This document shows positions 32,316-41,810 of a stretch of 64,000 nt of DNA, one piece after another. Positions within the stretch are counted from its first letter, which is position 1, and each line of letters begins with the position of its first letter. Location: contig CAVCFO010000002.1 in assembly GCA_963601575.1 (NCBI GenBank), positions 1-64,000 on the forward strand, given 5' to 3'. The DNA is from CAG-238 sp963601575 (GTDB lineage Bacteria; Bacillota; Clostridia; Peptostreptococcales; Anaerovoracaceae). Below the pieces are notes generated by a model. The model saw only the letters and a program-made list of their open reading frames with translations. It did no database searches and was not told where the DNA came from. Both the position numbers and the translations under genes were made by a program.

Positions 32316-33977
32316 ATGAAAATTAAGTTGAAAAAGGATTACAGGGGGCAGTTTGAAGAGATAACAGTAGAAAAGGGGACGACCCTGGAGGAGCTTTGCG
32401 CAGAATATAAAGATGAGCTTGCATATAGGGTTCTTGCAGCCAAGGTCAACAACAAGCTTGTGACGCTGGCATACAAACTCTATCGCGATTGCAATGTCGA
32501 ATTTCTCGACATGAGAACTCAGGTGGCAAATCTCATATACCAAAGCAGCCTGAGCCTGATCTATCTAAAGGCGGTTCAGGACATAATGGGCTGCGAGGTC
32601 GACATCCAAAATTCGCTCAACAAGGGGCTATATACCGAGATCAAGTCCAAGCAGCCGGTTACGGCCAAACAGGTAAAAGAGATCCAAAAGAGAATGAAGG
32701 AAATCGTAGCAGAGGATCTTCCGATCGAGAGGCTAAAGCTCACCAAAGAAGAGGCAGCAGAGTTTTTTGTAACAAGCGGCAGAGCCGGCAAGATCGCCCT
32801 GCTGGAGGAAAATCCGTACATGAAGAAAATCCCGTTCTACAAACTGGACGGCTATATGGACTTCTTCTATAGCCTCATGACGCCTTCCACGGGCTATATC
32901 GAGCATTTTGAGCTGATGAAATACAGGCGCGGCGTGCTGCTACGCTTCCCGCATCCTTCCAAACCGAACGAAATCCCGCCTTATGTGGACGAAAAGGCGC
33001 TTTATAAGACATTCGGGGAGGAGAAACGCTGGGGCAAGCTCATGGAAATCAGCTATGTCTCTGACCTCAATCGCAGAATCGACGAGGGAAAGATCAAGGA
33101 GCTCATCCAGATTTCCGAGGCGCTGCACGAACGCAAGATCGTTGAAATCGCGGATATGATAACAAAACAAAAAAAGAGGATCATCCTCATCGCAGGCCCC
33201 TCATCCTCCGGCAAAACGACCTTCGCAAGGAGGCTGTGCATCCAGCTTCGGGTACACGGGCTAAAGCCGCTCTATCTGGGGACGGATGACTACTTCGTGG
33301 AGCGTGAAAAGACGCCGATAGACGAATTCGGAGAGAGAGACTACGAGAATTTGAATGCGGTAGATATCGAGCTTTTCAATGACAATATGAACGACCTTTT
33401 GGCGGGAAAAGAAGTAGACCTTCCGGTATTTGACTTTCTGACAGGCCACAAGAAATTCGGCACGAGAAAGACATCTATACTCGCAAACCAGCCGATCGTG
33501 ATCGAAGGAATCCACGCGCTGAATGGTGAGCTTACGCCGAAAATACCACCGGAAGAAAAGTTCAAGATTTATATAAGCCCGCTGATTCAGCTGAATATCG
33601 ACAATCACAACAGGATCGTAACAACCGACCACAGGATGCTCAGGCGGATGGTGCGCGACTATAGATACAGGGGCTACAGCGCCCAAAATACCATCGACAC
33701 CTGGCCGAAGGTGAGGGCCGGAGAGGATAAGAACATCTTCCCGTTCTCAGGAGAGGCGGATGTGGTCTTCAACTCGGTACATCTTTACGAAATTTCGGTA
33801 CTCAAGAAATACGCAAAGCCGCTGCTTGACGAAATCACGCGTGATGAGCCCGAATATGCCGACGCTCACAGGATGCTGAACTTTTTGCGATTTTTCAGGA
33901 CGGTTGAGGACGACTCGACCATAGCCAATAACTCGATATTGCGTGAATTCATAGGCGGAAGCGTTTTTGTGGACTAG
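32316..33977 (+). CDS. TGS-domain uridine kinase-like protein
   Basis: The 553-residue protein begins with a TGS-like ubiquitin fold (about 1-65, ITVEKGTTLEELCAEYKDEL), continues with a ThrRS-like second additional domain (GYIEHFELMKYRRGVLLRFP), and ends with a P-loop kinase of the uridine kinase/phosphoribulokinase group (GPSSSGKTTFARRL at 295-308, DDYFVERE, VIEGIHALN). This three-part protein is common in Clostridia and Thermotogales. A nucleoside (uridine/cytidine) kinase function is the usual annotation. It is followed 13 nt later by psuK, so it belongs to a nucleoside-salvage operon. Confidence 0.82.
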   Translation: MKIKLKKDYRGQFEEITVEKGTTLEELCAEYKDELAYRVLAAKVNNKLVTLAYKLYRDCNVEFLDMRTQVANLIYQSSLSLIYLKAVQDIMGCEVDIQNSLNKGLYTEIKSKQPVTAKQVKEIQKRMKEIVAEDLPIERLKLTKEEAAEFFVTSGRAGKIALLEENPYMKKIPFYKLDGYMDFFYSLMTPSTGYIEHFELMKYRRGVLLRFPHPSKPNEIPPYVDEKALYKTFGEEKRWGKLMEISYVSDLNRRIDEGKIKELIQISEALHERKIVEIADMITKQKKRIILIAGPSSSGKTTFARRLCIQLRVHGLKPLYLGTDDYFVEREKTPIDEFGERDYENLNAVDIELFNDNMNDLLAGKEVDLPVFDFLTGHKKFGTRKTSILANQPIVIEGIHALNGELTPKIPPEEKFKIYISPLIQLNIDNHNRIVTTDHRMLRRMVRDYRYRGYSAQNTIDTWPKVRAGEDKNIFPFSGEADVVFNSVHLYEISVLKKYAKPLLDEITRDEPEYADAHRMLNFLRFFRTVEDDSTIANNSILREFIGGSVFVD

Positions 33978-33990
33978 ACAGGGAGGCAAA

Positions 33991-34914
33991 ATGGCAGAGA
34001 TAATAATAGTAGGCGGCATCAATATCGACATCGAGGGAGTTCCATACAGGGAGCTGACGGAGTGCGACTCAAACCCCGGGACGGTCAAAGTTTCATGCGG
34101 CGGGGTCGGCAGGAACATCGCAGAAAATGTCGCAAGGATCGGCATGGACTGTGCAATGCTTTCTGCTATCGGCTCGGATGAGCTTGGAAGAGGCGCAAAG
34201 GCGCAGCTTGCAAGGCTGGGACTGGATACGAGCTTGATAAGAGAAATCCCCGGCAAGCATTCGGCGATATACATGTCGATTCTGGGACCTGAGCGTGATA
34301 TGCAGCTTGCGCTTTGCGACATGGAGATAATAAACGAGCTAGGGACCTCGGATCTTGCGGCAGCCTGCGCGAAATTTCCGGAGGCAAAGGCTGTTGCACT
34401 GGACGGCAACCTCAACGAGGATTTGCTGCGAGAGGCGACGGAGATATTTGCAGCAAAATCGCTTTTTTACGATCCGGTATCGGCAAACAAGGCGGAGCGT
34501 GCGAAGGCGCATATAGGCCGCTTCCATAGCATCAAACCGAATTTGATAGAGGCAGAGGTGCTCCTTGATATGAAGATAAGGGATGACGAAGATATAAGGA
34601 CCGCGGCGAGAATTTTCCTCGAAAAGGGCATAAAAAATGTCTATATCACGAGGGGGAGCCGGGGCGTATATTTTCGCAGCAGCGAAAAAGAGGGCTTTAT
34701 AAAACCGCCCGATTGTATTAAAATAGAAAGCGCGACAGGCGCAGGAGATGCGTTCTCGGCGATGATACTCTACGGAATGGCAAGAGGCCTTCCGATCGAG
34801 GAGGTTGCATCGCTTGGCATGGCAGCATCGCTGATTGCCATGGAGAGCGAAAAAGCAGTAAATGACAAACTAAGCATTGAAGAAATCAAAAGGAGGGCAA
34901 ATAACAATGTATAG
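33991..34914 (+). CDS. psuK: pseudouridine kinase (PfkB family)
   Basis: The 307-residue PfkB carbohydrate kinase has the N-terminal GGINIDIEG start, the GGVGRNIAENVARIG substrate block, and the C-terminal ATGAGDAFSAMIL anion hole with catalytic Asp. It phosphorylates pseudouridine to pseudouridine 5'-phosphate. The assignment among PfkB kinases comes from the neighbour psuG, which overlaps it by 8 nt. The start at 33991 follows CAGGGAGGCAAA. Confidence 0.9.
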   Translation: MAEIIIVGGINIDIEGVPYRELTECDSNPGTVKVSCGGVGRNIAENVARIGMDCAMLSAIGSDELGRGAKAQLARLGLDTSLIREIPGKHSAIYMSILGPERDMQLALCDMEIINELGTSDLAAACAKFPEAKAVALDGNLNEDLLREATEIFAAKSLFYDPVSANKAERAKAHIGRFHSIKPNLIEAEVLLDMKIRDDEDIRTAARIFLEKGIKNVYITRGSRGVYFRSSEKEGFIKPPDCIKIESATGAGDAFSAMILYGMARGLPIEEVASLGMAASLIAMESEKAVNDKLSIEEIKRRANNNV

Positions 34915-35812
34915 CAGTTTTTTGGATATCAAACCGGAGGTAGCAGAGGCACTCAAGGCAGGAACTCCGGTGGTGGCACTGGAGTCGACCATCATTTCTC
35001 ACGGAATGCCTTATCCGCGCAACGTCAAGACGGCGCTTGATGTGGAGAAGGTCATAAGAGATGCAGGCGTTATGCCGGCTACGATTGCGATAATCGGCGG
35101 CAGAATCAAGGTAGGCCTCACACCGGAAGAAATCGAATATTTGGGAACGGCGAAGGGGGTTCTGAAGGTAAGCCGCAGAGACTTTCCGCTTACCATCGCA
35201 AAGAAGCTCGATGGCGCAACGACCGTTGCGGCAACGATGATTGCGGCGAATATGGCAGGGATTAAGCTCTTTGTTACCGGCGGAATCGGCGGCGTGCACA
35301 GAGGCGCAGGCGAGAGCTTCGACATCTCGGCTGACCTCGAGGAACTAAAGATGACCAATGTTTCGGTCGTTTGCGCCGGCGTAAAGTCGATTCTTGATAT
35401 CGGAGCTACGCTCGAATATCTGGAGACGGCGGGAGTTCCCGTTATAACATATGGCGCAGACCAGTTTCCGGCATTTTATAGCAGGCGCAGCGGATTTGAG
35501 GCAGAATGCAGGCTGGATGATCCGGCAGAGATCGCAAGCCTCATCCGTGCAAAGCAGGAGCTCGGGCTTAGAGGCGGAATGCTGATCGCATGTCCTGTGC
35601 CGGAGGGAGACGAGATCCCTTATGAGAAGATGGACGGCGTGATAAAGGAAGCGCTAGAGGAATGCGAAGAGCAGGGTGTAAAGGGCAAGAGAATAACGCC
35701 ATTCCTGCTTGGCAAGGTAAAGGATTTGACAGGGGGAGACAGCCTCGAGGCGAATATCAAGCTTGTGCTTAACAACGCGCGCATCGGAGCTGCGATTGCA
35801 AAGAACATTTAG
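34907..35812 (+). CDS. psuG: pseudouridine-5'-phosphate glycosidase
   Basis: The 301-residue protein is a typical PsuG: VVALESTIISHGMPYPRN, GVHRGAGESFDISADL, VVCAGVKSILDIGATLEYLET, and FPAFYSRRSG. It reversibly cleaves pseudouridine-5'-phosphate to uracil and ribose-5-phosphate. The start at 34907 has AGGAGGG upstream, within psuK. With psuK and the uridine kinase-like gene it forms a tRNA/rRNA nucleoside recycling operon. Confidence 0.95.
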   Translation: MYSSFLDIKPEVAEALKAGTPVVALESTIISHGMPYPRNVKTALDVEKVIRDAGVMPATIAIIGGRIKVGLTPEEIEYLGTAKGVLKVSRRDFPLTIAKKLDGATTVAATMIAANMAGIKLFVTGGIGGVHRGAGESFDISADLEELKMTNVSVVCAGVKSILDIGATLEYLETAGVPVITYGADQFPAFYSRRSGFEAECRLDDPAEIASLIRAKQELGLRGGMLIACPVPEGDEIPYEKMDGVIKEALEECEEQGVKGKRITPFLLGKVKDLTGGDSLEANIKLVLNNARIGAAIAKNI

Positions 35813-35839
35813 TATATTCAAAACAAGGAGACAGGGGAA

Positions 35840-37087
35840 ATGAAAAAGAGGAAAGCGATTATTTCTATTTTGCTTTCGCTGACGCTTATTGCCGGGATGA
35901 TGGGGATTTCGGCTTATGCGGCGGAAGATGGGGGAGATAGCAAATATACAGAAGCTTTAGCTACGAGCGATGCAAGCGTAAGCCTTGAGAACAAATACGG
36001 TGTGGAGCTTGCAACGGTATTTGCAACCTCGCAGGCAAGGCTTTTTTGTGCGGACTCGAACGGAGTCAGACTCGTCGGAAAGTCAGAAACAAACCTTGGA
36101 GATCTTTGCGCGGACGCATATCGGGCGAGCTGCGATGCAGATATCGGATTTGTGGAGGCCTGGGAGATTCAGGGCGAAATCCCGCAGGGCGATGTGAGAT
36201 ATAGTGATATTCTGAGAGTTTTGCCGGAGGGAAACAAAATCAGCAAATTCACCGTATCGGGCGGCGACATCCTCGATGCCCTAGAGATGTCTGCAAGGCT
36301 TTCTCCTTCTAACAACGAGGGATTTCTTCAGGTATCCGGCATAACCTTTGACGTTCAGGAGACGGTAAAATCGACCGTAAAGGTCGACGCAAATGGAAAG
36401 TTCACGGGCGTCAGCAAGGAATATCGCGTCACTAATGTGATGGTCGGCGGCAAGGAGCTTGACCTTATGAGCGACTACACGGTAGCGGCAACAGAAGGAT
36501 TCCTGACCGGCGAAACAGGATATACGATGTTCGGCGAAGCAAGCGAAAAATCGAATAGCATCATGCTCGATAATGAGGCTCTCTACGAATATATAAATAC
36601 CAATTTGAAGGGCGAAATCGGCGAGAATTATCAGAAGCAGGCGGGCAGAATCGACTATATCAAGCTCGCAAGACAGAGCCAAATCGATGCCCAGATAGAA
36701 GCCGGCGTCGAAGAGAGGATGAAAAATTACAGCCGGGATATGGCAGCATTGCAGGAGAAGGTTAATACCCAGAGCGATATTATCGCTGTAAAGACACTTT
36801 CGATCAAAGCCTCCTCAAAGCTCATAAAGAGCGGCACGGCGAGGAAGATAAAGCTTAGCTGGAGCCTTTCGCAGGATGTAGATGGACTCAAATATCAAAT
36901 CTACAAATCCAAGAAGAAGAATAGCGGCTACAGCAAGATCTATACCACGAGCAACCAGACCTTTACCAACAGCTCCTCTCTTTCGAAGGGCAATACCTAT
37001 TATTACAAGGTTCGCGGATATAAGTATATCAGCGGAAAATATTATTATACTGATTGGTCGAATATTTGTTACAGAACAATTTCGTAG
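35840..37087 (+). CDS. secreted protein with lone 5'-nucleotidase C-terminal domain and Fn3-like tail
   Basis: The 415-residue protein has a signal peptide (about 1-28, ending ISAYA-AE), then a domain like 5_nucleotid_C: TNLGDLCADAYRASCDADIGF ... VRYSDILRVLPEGNKISKFTVSGGDILDALE ... LQVSGITFDV. A charged helix of about 40 residues follows, then an Fn3-like C-terminus (KLSWSLSQDVDGLKYQIYKS). In UshA-type enzymes this domain binds the nucleotide base but the metal site sits in a separate N-terminal phosphoesterase domain, which is absent here. It is therefore not a complete nucleotidase; nucleotide or nucleoside binding is an inference. It follows psuG by 27 nt. Confidence 0.7.
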   Translation: MKKRKAIISILLSLTLIAGMMGISAYAAEDGGDSKYTEALATSDASVSLENKYGVELATVFATSQARLFCADSNGVRLVGKSETNLGDLCADAYRASCDADIGFVEAWEIQGEIPQGDVRYSDILRVLPEGNKISKFTVSGGDILDALEMSARLSPSNNEGFLQVSGITFDVQETVKSTVKVDANGKFTGVSKEYRVTNVMVGGKELDLMSDYTVAATEGFLTGETGYTMFGEASEKSNSIMLDNEALYEYINTNLKGEIGENYQKQAGRIDYIKLARQSQIDAQIEAGVEERMKNYSRDMAALQEKVNTQSDIIAVKTLSIKASSKLIKSGTARKIKLSWSLSQDVDGLKYQIYKSKKKNSGYSKIYTTSNQTFTNSSSLSKGNTYYYKVRGYKYISGKYYYTDWSNICYRTIS

Positions 37088-37139
37088 GAAAAAAGAAAAG
37101 CGGGTGCAGCAGGGCTAGCAAACGCTAAAGGAGGAATAT

Positions 37140-38570
37140 ATGGAAAAAATAAATGCATGGACAGAATATAACAAGGAGCAGCTTGCAGAGCTTGAGGCTC
37201 TGAACGCAGAATATATGGACTTTCTGAGCAGAGGAAAGACGGAGAGAGAATGTGCCAAGCTGACCGTTAAAATGGCGGAAGAGGCAGGCTACAGAAACCT
37301 CGAAGATGTGATCGCAAAGGGTGAGAGCCTAAAAGCCGGCGACAAGGTTTATGCCGTGAATATGGCAAAGGCGGTAGTCCTCTTCGTGATCGGAAAGAAG
37401 CCTATCGAGGAAGGCATGAACATCCTCGGCGCGCATATCGACTCGCCGCGCCTGGATGCAAAACAAAATCCGCTCTACGAGGAATCGGGCTTTGCATATC
37501 TTGACACTCACTACTACGGCGGAGTCAAGAAATATCAATGGGTTGCGCTTCCGCTTGCTATCCACGGCGTGGTGGCGAAAAAGGACGGCGAAGTTATCGA
37601 GGTCGTAATCGGCGAGGACGAAAATGATCCTGTGGTAAGTGTTACGGATCTTCTCCCGCATCTTGCGGCAGACCAGATGAAAAAGGAAGCGGCAAAGGTA
37701 ATCGAAGGCGAAAAGCTGGACGTTCTAATCGGCTCAAAGCCGCTTGCTACAGCGGGGGACGAGGCCAAGGGCAAGGACGAGGGTAGTGACAAAAATGCCA
37801 AGAGCAAGGAAGCCGTAAAGGCAAGGATCCTCGCGCTCCTCAAAGAAAAATACGGAATGGATGAAGAGGACTTTCTCTCTGCAGAGCTTGAGATCGTACC
37901 GGCCGGAAAGGCAAGAGAAACGGGCCTTGACCGCAGCATGATCATGTCCTACGGACAGGACGACAGGGTATGCGCCTTCACCTCCCTAAAGGCGATTCTG
38001 GGCGTTCAGGATGTGGAAAGAACCGCTTGCTGCATCCTGGTTGACAAAGAAGAAATCGGAAGCGTCGGCGCGACGGGCATGGAATCAAAGTTCTTCGAAA
38101 ATACCGTTGCGGAGCTTTTGGATCGCATGGGAGCATATAGCGACCTTGCGCTGAGAAGAACGCTGGCAAACTCGAAGATGCTCTCATCGGATGTAAATGC
38201 GGCTTATGACCCGCTATATGCTGAGGCATACGAGAAGAGAAATTCTTCCATGGCAGGCTGCGGAATGGTATTTAACAAGTTCACCGGAGCCAGAGGAAAA
38301 TCAGGCTCTAACGATGCCAACGCAGAATATATCGCAAAGATCCGCCGCATCATGGACGATGCCGGAGTGAAATTTCAGCTGGCCGAGCTCGGAAAGGTCG
38401 ATGTCGGCGGCGGCGGCACCATCGCATATATCCTCGCCCTCTACGGCATGGATGTAATCGACTGCGGCGTTGCGGTACTCAACATGCACGCTCCATGGGA
38501 AATCACCAGCAAGGCCGATGTTTACGAAACCAAGCGCGGCTATGAGGTATTCCTAAGAGACATGAAATAG
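37140..38570 (+). CDS. M18-family aminopeptidase
   Basis: The 476-residue zinc aminopeptidase carries the M18 blocks NILGAHIDSPRLDAKQNP (metal His and Asp), the central VDKEEIGSVGATG (catalytic Glu-Glu), SSDVNAAYDP, and the C-terminal INMHAPWE-like LNMHAPWEITSK. It cleaves N-terminal acidic or neutral residues from peptides in the cytosol. The Lys/Asp/Glu-rich insert near residue 205 (AKGKDEGSDKNAKSKEA) is a loop. RBS AAAGGAGGAATAT. It is followed by a terminator. Confidence 0.88.
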   Translation: MEKINAWTEYNKEQLAELEALNAEYMDFLSRGKTERECAKLTVKMAEEAGYRNLEDVIAKGESLKAGDKVYAVNMAKAVVLFVIGKKPIEEGMNILGAHIDSPRLDAKQNPLYEESGFAYLDTHYYGGVKKYQWVALPLAIHGVVAKKDGEVIEVVIGEDENDPVVSVTDLLPHLAADQMKKEAAKVIEGEKLDVLIGSKPLATAGDEAKGKDEGSDKNAKSKEAVKARILALLKEKYGMDEEDFLSAELEIVPAGKARETGLDRSMIMSYGQDDRVCAFTSLKAILGVQDVERTACCILVDKEEIGSVGATGMESKFFENTVAELLDRMGAYSDLALRRTLANSKMLSSDVNAAYDPLYAEAYEKRNSSMAGCGMVFNKFTGARGKSGSNDANAEYIAKIRRIMDDAGVKFQLAELGKVDVGGGGTIAYILALYGMDVIDCGVAVLNMHAPWEITSKADVYETKRGYEVFLRDMK

Positions 38571-38650
38571 CCGAAAAAATCAAATCCGGAAGAACTCGAA
38601 GCCGCAAACCCGGAAAATTGCAAAATCGCGAAATCACAGAAGATGACAAA

Positions 38651-38699
38651 AAAATGCAGAGCCTCTCGCGTGGGTAGTGGGCGGCGCTCTGCATTTTAT
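38651..38699 (+). terminator. terminator after the M18 aminopeptidase gene
   Basis: AAAATGCAGAGC and GCTCTGCATTTT form a 12-bp stem with a long (23 nt) loop, followed by ATTTAGATTTTTTT. Confidence 0.75.
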
Positions 38700-38781
38700 T
38701 TAGATTTTTTTAGGAATTATTTCTTTGCTATTTAATTACTATATCAATATCGATTATTTTTCTTGGCTGGCGCCTGACATG

Positions 38782-39576
38782 CTATCCGAGGATTACGCTG
38801 TCGCTTGCGAACTTCGATCCGCTTATTTCTTCGAACTTGTGAAGGAGGTCCTCGATCGTAAGCTGCTTCTTTTCCTCCCCGGAGATATCCAAAATCACCT
38901 TGCCCTTATCCATCATGATCAGCCTGTTTCCGTAGGTTATGGCATCTTGCATATTGTGAGTTACCATGAGGGCGGTGAGATTATGATCGCCGATGATTTT
39001 GTCGCTGAGCGAAAGCACCTTTGCGGAGGTTGCAGGGTCAAGAGCTGCGGTATGTTCGTCCAAAAGGAGCAGGCGAGGCTTTTGCAAGGTCGCCATCAGC
39101 AGCGTTACTGCCTGCCGCTGGCCGCCGGAAAGAAGGCCTACCCTCGTCTTCATCCTGTCCTCAAGCCCAAGCCCAAGCTGCGATAGGGACTCTCTGTACA
39201 TATCCCGTTCTTTCTGAGAGATCCCCCATACCAATGTTCTACGCTTTGTTCTTCTATATGCCATGGCGAGATTTTCTTCTATCATCATGGATGGCGCGGT
39301 CCCCATCATCGGGTCCTGAAAGACTCTGCCGATATATTTTGCGCGCTGCGTCTCGCTCTGATATGTCAAGTCCTCATCATCGAGAAATATCCTGCCGCCG
39401 TCCGCCTTGTGCACGCCTGCTATGAGGTTTAGCATGGTGGATTTTCCGGCGCCGTTTCCGCCGATTACCGTAACGAAATCGCCGTCGCTAATGGTAAGAT
39501 TAAGATCGCTGAATATCTTCTTCTCGTTGATTGTTCCTATATTGAATGATTTTTCAATTCCGACCATTTTAAGCAT
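38782..39576 (-). CDS. ABC transporter ATP-binding protein (TrpZ-like)
   Basis: The 264-residue ATPase has Walker A GGNGAGKST near residue 39, the signature LLSGGQRQAVTL, Walker B LLLLDEHTAALDP, and switch His VTHNMQ. It belongs to the group partnering PF04392-type binding proteins. It overlaps the permease by 8 nt, ends the operon, and gives energy for the uptake system below. Confidence 0.9.
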   Translation of the reverse strand: MLKMVGIEKSFNIGTINEKKIFSDLNLTISDGDFVTVIGGNGAGKSTMLNLIAGVHKADGGRIFLDDEDLTYQSETQRAKYIGRVFQDPMMGTAPSMMIEENLAMAYRRTKRRTLVWGISQKERDMYRESLSQLGLGLEDRMKTRVGLLSGGQRQAVTLLMATLQKPRLLLLDEHTAALDPATSAKVLSLSDKIIGDHNLTALMVTHNMQDAITYGNRLIMMDKGKVILDISGEEKKQLTIEDLLHKFEEISGSKFASDSVILG

Positions 39577-40501
39577 TTTCGTACCTCCTGTTTTTTCTGC
39601 GAAGCTTCGCCTCGGCAGATTTTTGCTGAAGAACAGGAAGAGCGAGCGCTGCGGCTACCACGATGGCGGTGATTATCTTAAGATCCGTCGCCTTCAGGAA
39701 GCTGAATGTTAGCGCGCAGGCGATAACCGTTCTGTATATCACAGCACCTGCGATCACAGCAAGGAGTTTGAGGGCAAAGTTCATGTCCTTTCTGATAAAA
39801 ATCACCTCGCCGATGATTACAGATGCAAGGCCGATTACGATGGTGCCCTGGCCCATGGTCACGAGCGCCGAGCCGTAGTCGAGCTGGGCGATGAGGCTGC
39901 CCGAGAGCGCCACAAGGCCGTTTGAAATCATAAGGCCCAGAGTGATTATGCGGTCAGTCCTCACGCCGAGGGAGCGGGCCATGTTCTGGTTGCTGCCGGT
40001 TGCTCTTACCGCGCAGCCGATTTCTGTACCGAAGAAATAGTAAAGAATCCCTACGATTATAAGGCACACCGTGCATCCCAGGATGATCGAAACGGTGCTG
40101 CTTGCCGTATTTTCCGGAAGGAGTGAGAGGAGCCATGTCTTTATGGATGGCTGCTCAAGAGCCACGGTCGCCTTGTCGCTCATTATCCTGATATTTACCG
40201 AGTAAAGCGCGATCATTGTCAGGATTCCTGAAAGTATCGCCGGAATCTGAAATACCGTGTGAAGCACTCCGGTGACAAATCCCGCAAGAGCTCCGGCAAG
40301 CATTGCGCAGAGGATTGCAAGACCGGGAGCCATCCCTGCGTTTATAAGAACCACCGTGACCGCAGCGCCGAGAGGGAAGGTTCCCTCTACGGTAAGGTCT
40401 GCGATGTCAAGAATTCTGAATGTAAGATATACACCGAGCGTGAGTATCGCCCAGAGAAGCCCCTGGGAAATACCGCTCAAAATAGTTGCTGTTGAAATCA
40501 T
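39569..40501 (-). CDS. ABC transporter permease (TrpY-like)
   Basis: The 310-residue protein has 8-9 hydrophobic segments, with the LGVYLTFRILDIADLTVEGTFPLGAA start and the GCAVRATGSNQNMARSLGV cytoplasmic loop of the LivH/TrpY-like permease family. RBS AAGGGGTAAAAA. The middle gene of a three-gene uptake operon. Confidence 0.88.
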   Translation of the reverse strand: MISTATILSGISQGLLWAILTLGVYLTFRILDIADLTVEGTFPLGAAVTVVLINAGMAPGLAILCAMLAGALAGFVTGVLHTVFQIPAILSGILTMIALYSVNIRIMSDKATVALEQPSIKTWLLSLLPENTASSTVSIILGCTVCLIIVGILYYFFGTEIGCAVRATGSNQNMARSLGVRTDRIITLGLMISNGLVALSGSLIAQLDYGSALVTMGQGTIVIGLASVIIGEVIFIRKDMNFALKLLAVIAGAVIYRTVIACALTFSFLKATDLKIITAIVVAAALALPVLQQKSAEAKLRRKNRRYENA

Positions 40502-40517
40502 TTTTTACCCCTTGCTC

Positions 40518-41555
40518 TTAGTTTTCCGGGAAAATAGTTGCACTTTCCAAAATATCATCCGGGATCGTGATTCCCAGTGTCTTTGCAGTCTCTGTATTTA
40601 CTGCGATCTGGAGGATGTCTTCTGATGTCTGATATTCTACAGGAAGGTCAGATGGTGTAGCTTCGCCCCTAAGGATCTTTACTGCCATGGCAGCGGTGGT
40701 CTTGCCGAGCTCGTAGTAGTTGATGCCGAAGGTTGCAAGAGCGCCATTTCCGACCATTCCGGATTCGCCTACGATCGTAGGAAGTCCGCATTCGCCCGCC
40801 GCCATGGATACGCTGGTCATGCCGTCTGCAAGAGTGTTGTCGGTCGGGATATAGATGAAGTCAACCTGACCCTTGAGGGATTCGATTGCCGATTTTGCTT
40901 CGTCGATGGCAGAGATCGTCTTTACTACCGAAGTCATGCCCTCATCTTCGATTGCAGCTGCCGCAAGGTCTGCCTGAATCTTTGAGTTTGATTCGCTTGA
41001 GCAATACATGATGGCTACTTTCTTTGCGTTTGGAATAAGCTGCTTTCCGAGCGCGATCTGCTGAGCTACCGGGTTCATGTCGGAGGTACCTGTCAGGTTT
41101 GCGCCGGGAGCTTCGTTTGACTCAACAAGGCCGGAAGCCGCAGGGTCTGTAACCGCCGTAAAAAGTACCGGAATCGTGGTGGTCTTTTCCTTGACTGCCG
41201 ATGCTGCAGGAGTTGCAACCGCAAGGATGAGATCCGATTCTTCGTTGATGAGTGTATCGGCAATGGTAGGGCAGTTGCCCGTTTCTGCTGCTGCCGAGAG
41301 CTCGTGGATCGTGATGTTCTGCCCGTCAACATATCCGGCTTCTGCGAGCCCATCGATAAAGCCTTGAGTTGCATTTGTCAGTGCCGTAAACTCACCGAAC
41401 TTGATAATGCCGATTTTTAGCTTTTCGACATCGCTGCTGCTTTCGCCCTCGCTTCCGCTGCCGCAGGCTGCGAGACAGAGTACCAGTGCCAGGCAAAGCA
41501 TCAGCGCAAGGCTCTTCTTGGATTTGATTCCGATTGATTTCTTTGAGATGTTCAT
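40518..41555 (-). CDS. ABC transporter substrate-binding lipoprotein (TrpX-like, PF04392)
   Basis: The 345-residue protein has a lipoprotein signal ending LCLAACGSG (Cys near residue 31), then an ABC_sub_bind (PF04392) type I binding fold: IGIIKFGEFTALTNATQGFIDGL, ILAVATPAASAVKEKTTTIPVLFTAVTDP, MYCSSESNSK. In Streptococcus related TrpX proteins bind tryptophan or tyrosine. The operon leader codes for a Tyr/Phe-rich peptide (41703-41753), so tyrosine or phenylalanine is the likely ligand here (inference). RBS CAGGAGGAAAAG. Confidence 0.9.
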   Translation of the reverse strand: MNISKKSIGIKSKKSLALMLCLALVLCLAACGSGSEGESSSDVEKLKIGIIKFGEFTALTNATQGFIDGLAEAGYVDGQNITIHELSAAAETGNCPTIADTLINEESDLILAVATPAASAVKEKTTTIPVLFTAVTDPAASGLVESNEAPGANLTGTSDMNPVAQQIALGKQLIPNAKKVAIMYCSSESNSKIQADLAAAAIEDEGMTSVVKTISAIDEAKSAIESLKGQVDFIYIPTDNTLADGMTSVSMAAGECGLPTIVGESGMVGNGALATFGINYYELGKTTAAMAVKILRGEATPSDLPVEYQTSEDILQIAVNTETAKTLGITIPDDILESATIFPEN

Positions 41556-41608
41556 TTTCTTTTCCTCCTGATTTTGAAAATTCGTTTCTTTTGTTTTCGA
41601 TTGTCTGT

Positions 41609-41698
41609 AAAAAAAATCCCCTTGACAGGCGCCCTCCTAACGAGGACAAACCACAAGCGGACCTAAAAAATATATTTAATTCATAAGTCTTCGCCCAC
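41609..41698 (-). promoter_or_regulatory. candidate attenuator of the aromatic amino acid ABC operon
   Basis: After the leader peptide the minus strand can form GCG..GACTT with AGGTCCGC (41694-41657), and GTCCTC (41647-41642) with GGGGAT (41621-41616) followed by eight Ts (41616-41609), a possible intrinsic terminator. ACAGGCG inside the leader ORF (41717-41711) is fully complementary to CGCCTGT (41631-41625) in the terminator loop. I cannot decide by eye which pairs compete. Confidence 0.5.
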
Positions 41699-41702
41699 AT
41701 AT

Positions 41703-41753
41703 TCATTTGTCGCCTGTAAAGTAATAATAGTAAGCATAAAACTTAAAGAACAT
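41703..41753 (-). CDS. Tyr/Phe-rich regulatory leader peptide, 16 aa
   Basis: The minus strand reads MFFKFYAYYYYFTGDK then TGA, with GGGAGGAAACGAA as ribosome site. Five Tyr and four Phe in 16 codons, with four Tyr codons in a row, is far from chance. It lies 50 nt after the operon promoter and 150 nt before the binding-protein gene, in the place of an attenuation leader. Ribosome stalling when Tyr-tRNA (or Phe-tRNA) is scarce would control the downstream hairpin. Confidence 0.75.
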   Translation of the reverse strand: MFFKFYAYYYYFTGDK

Positions 41754-41810
41754 TTCGTTTCCTCCCATGTGAATTTAATATATCTTTCAAACAACTCTGT
41801 TGATGCACCT

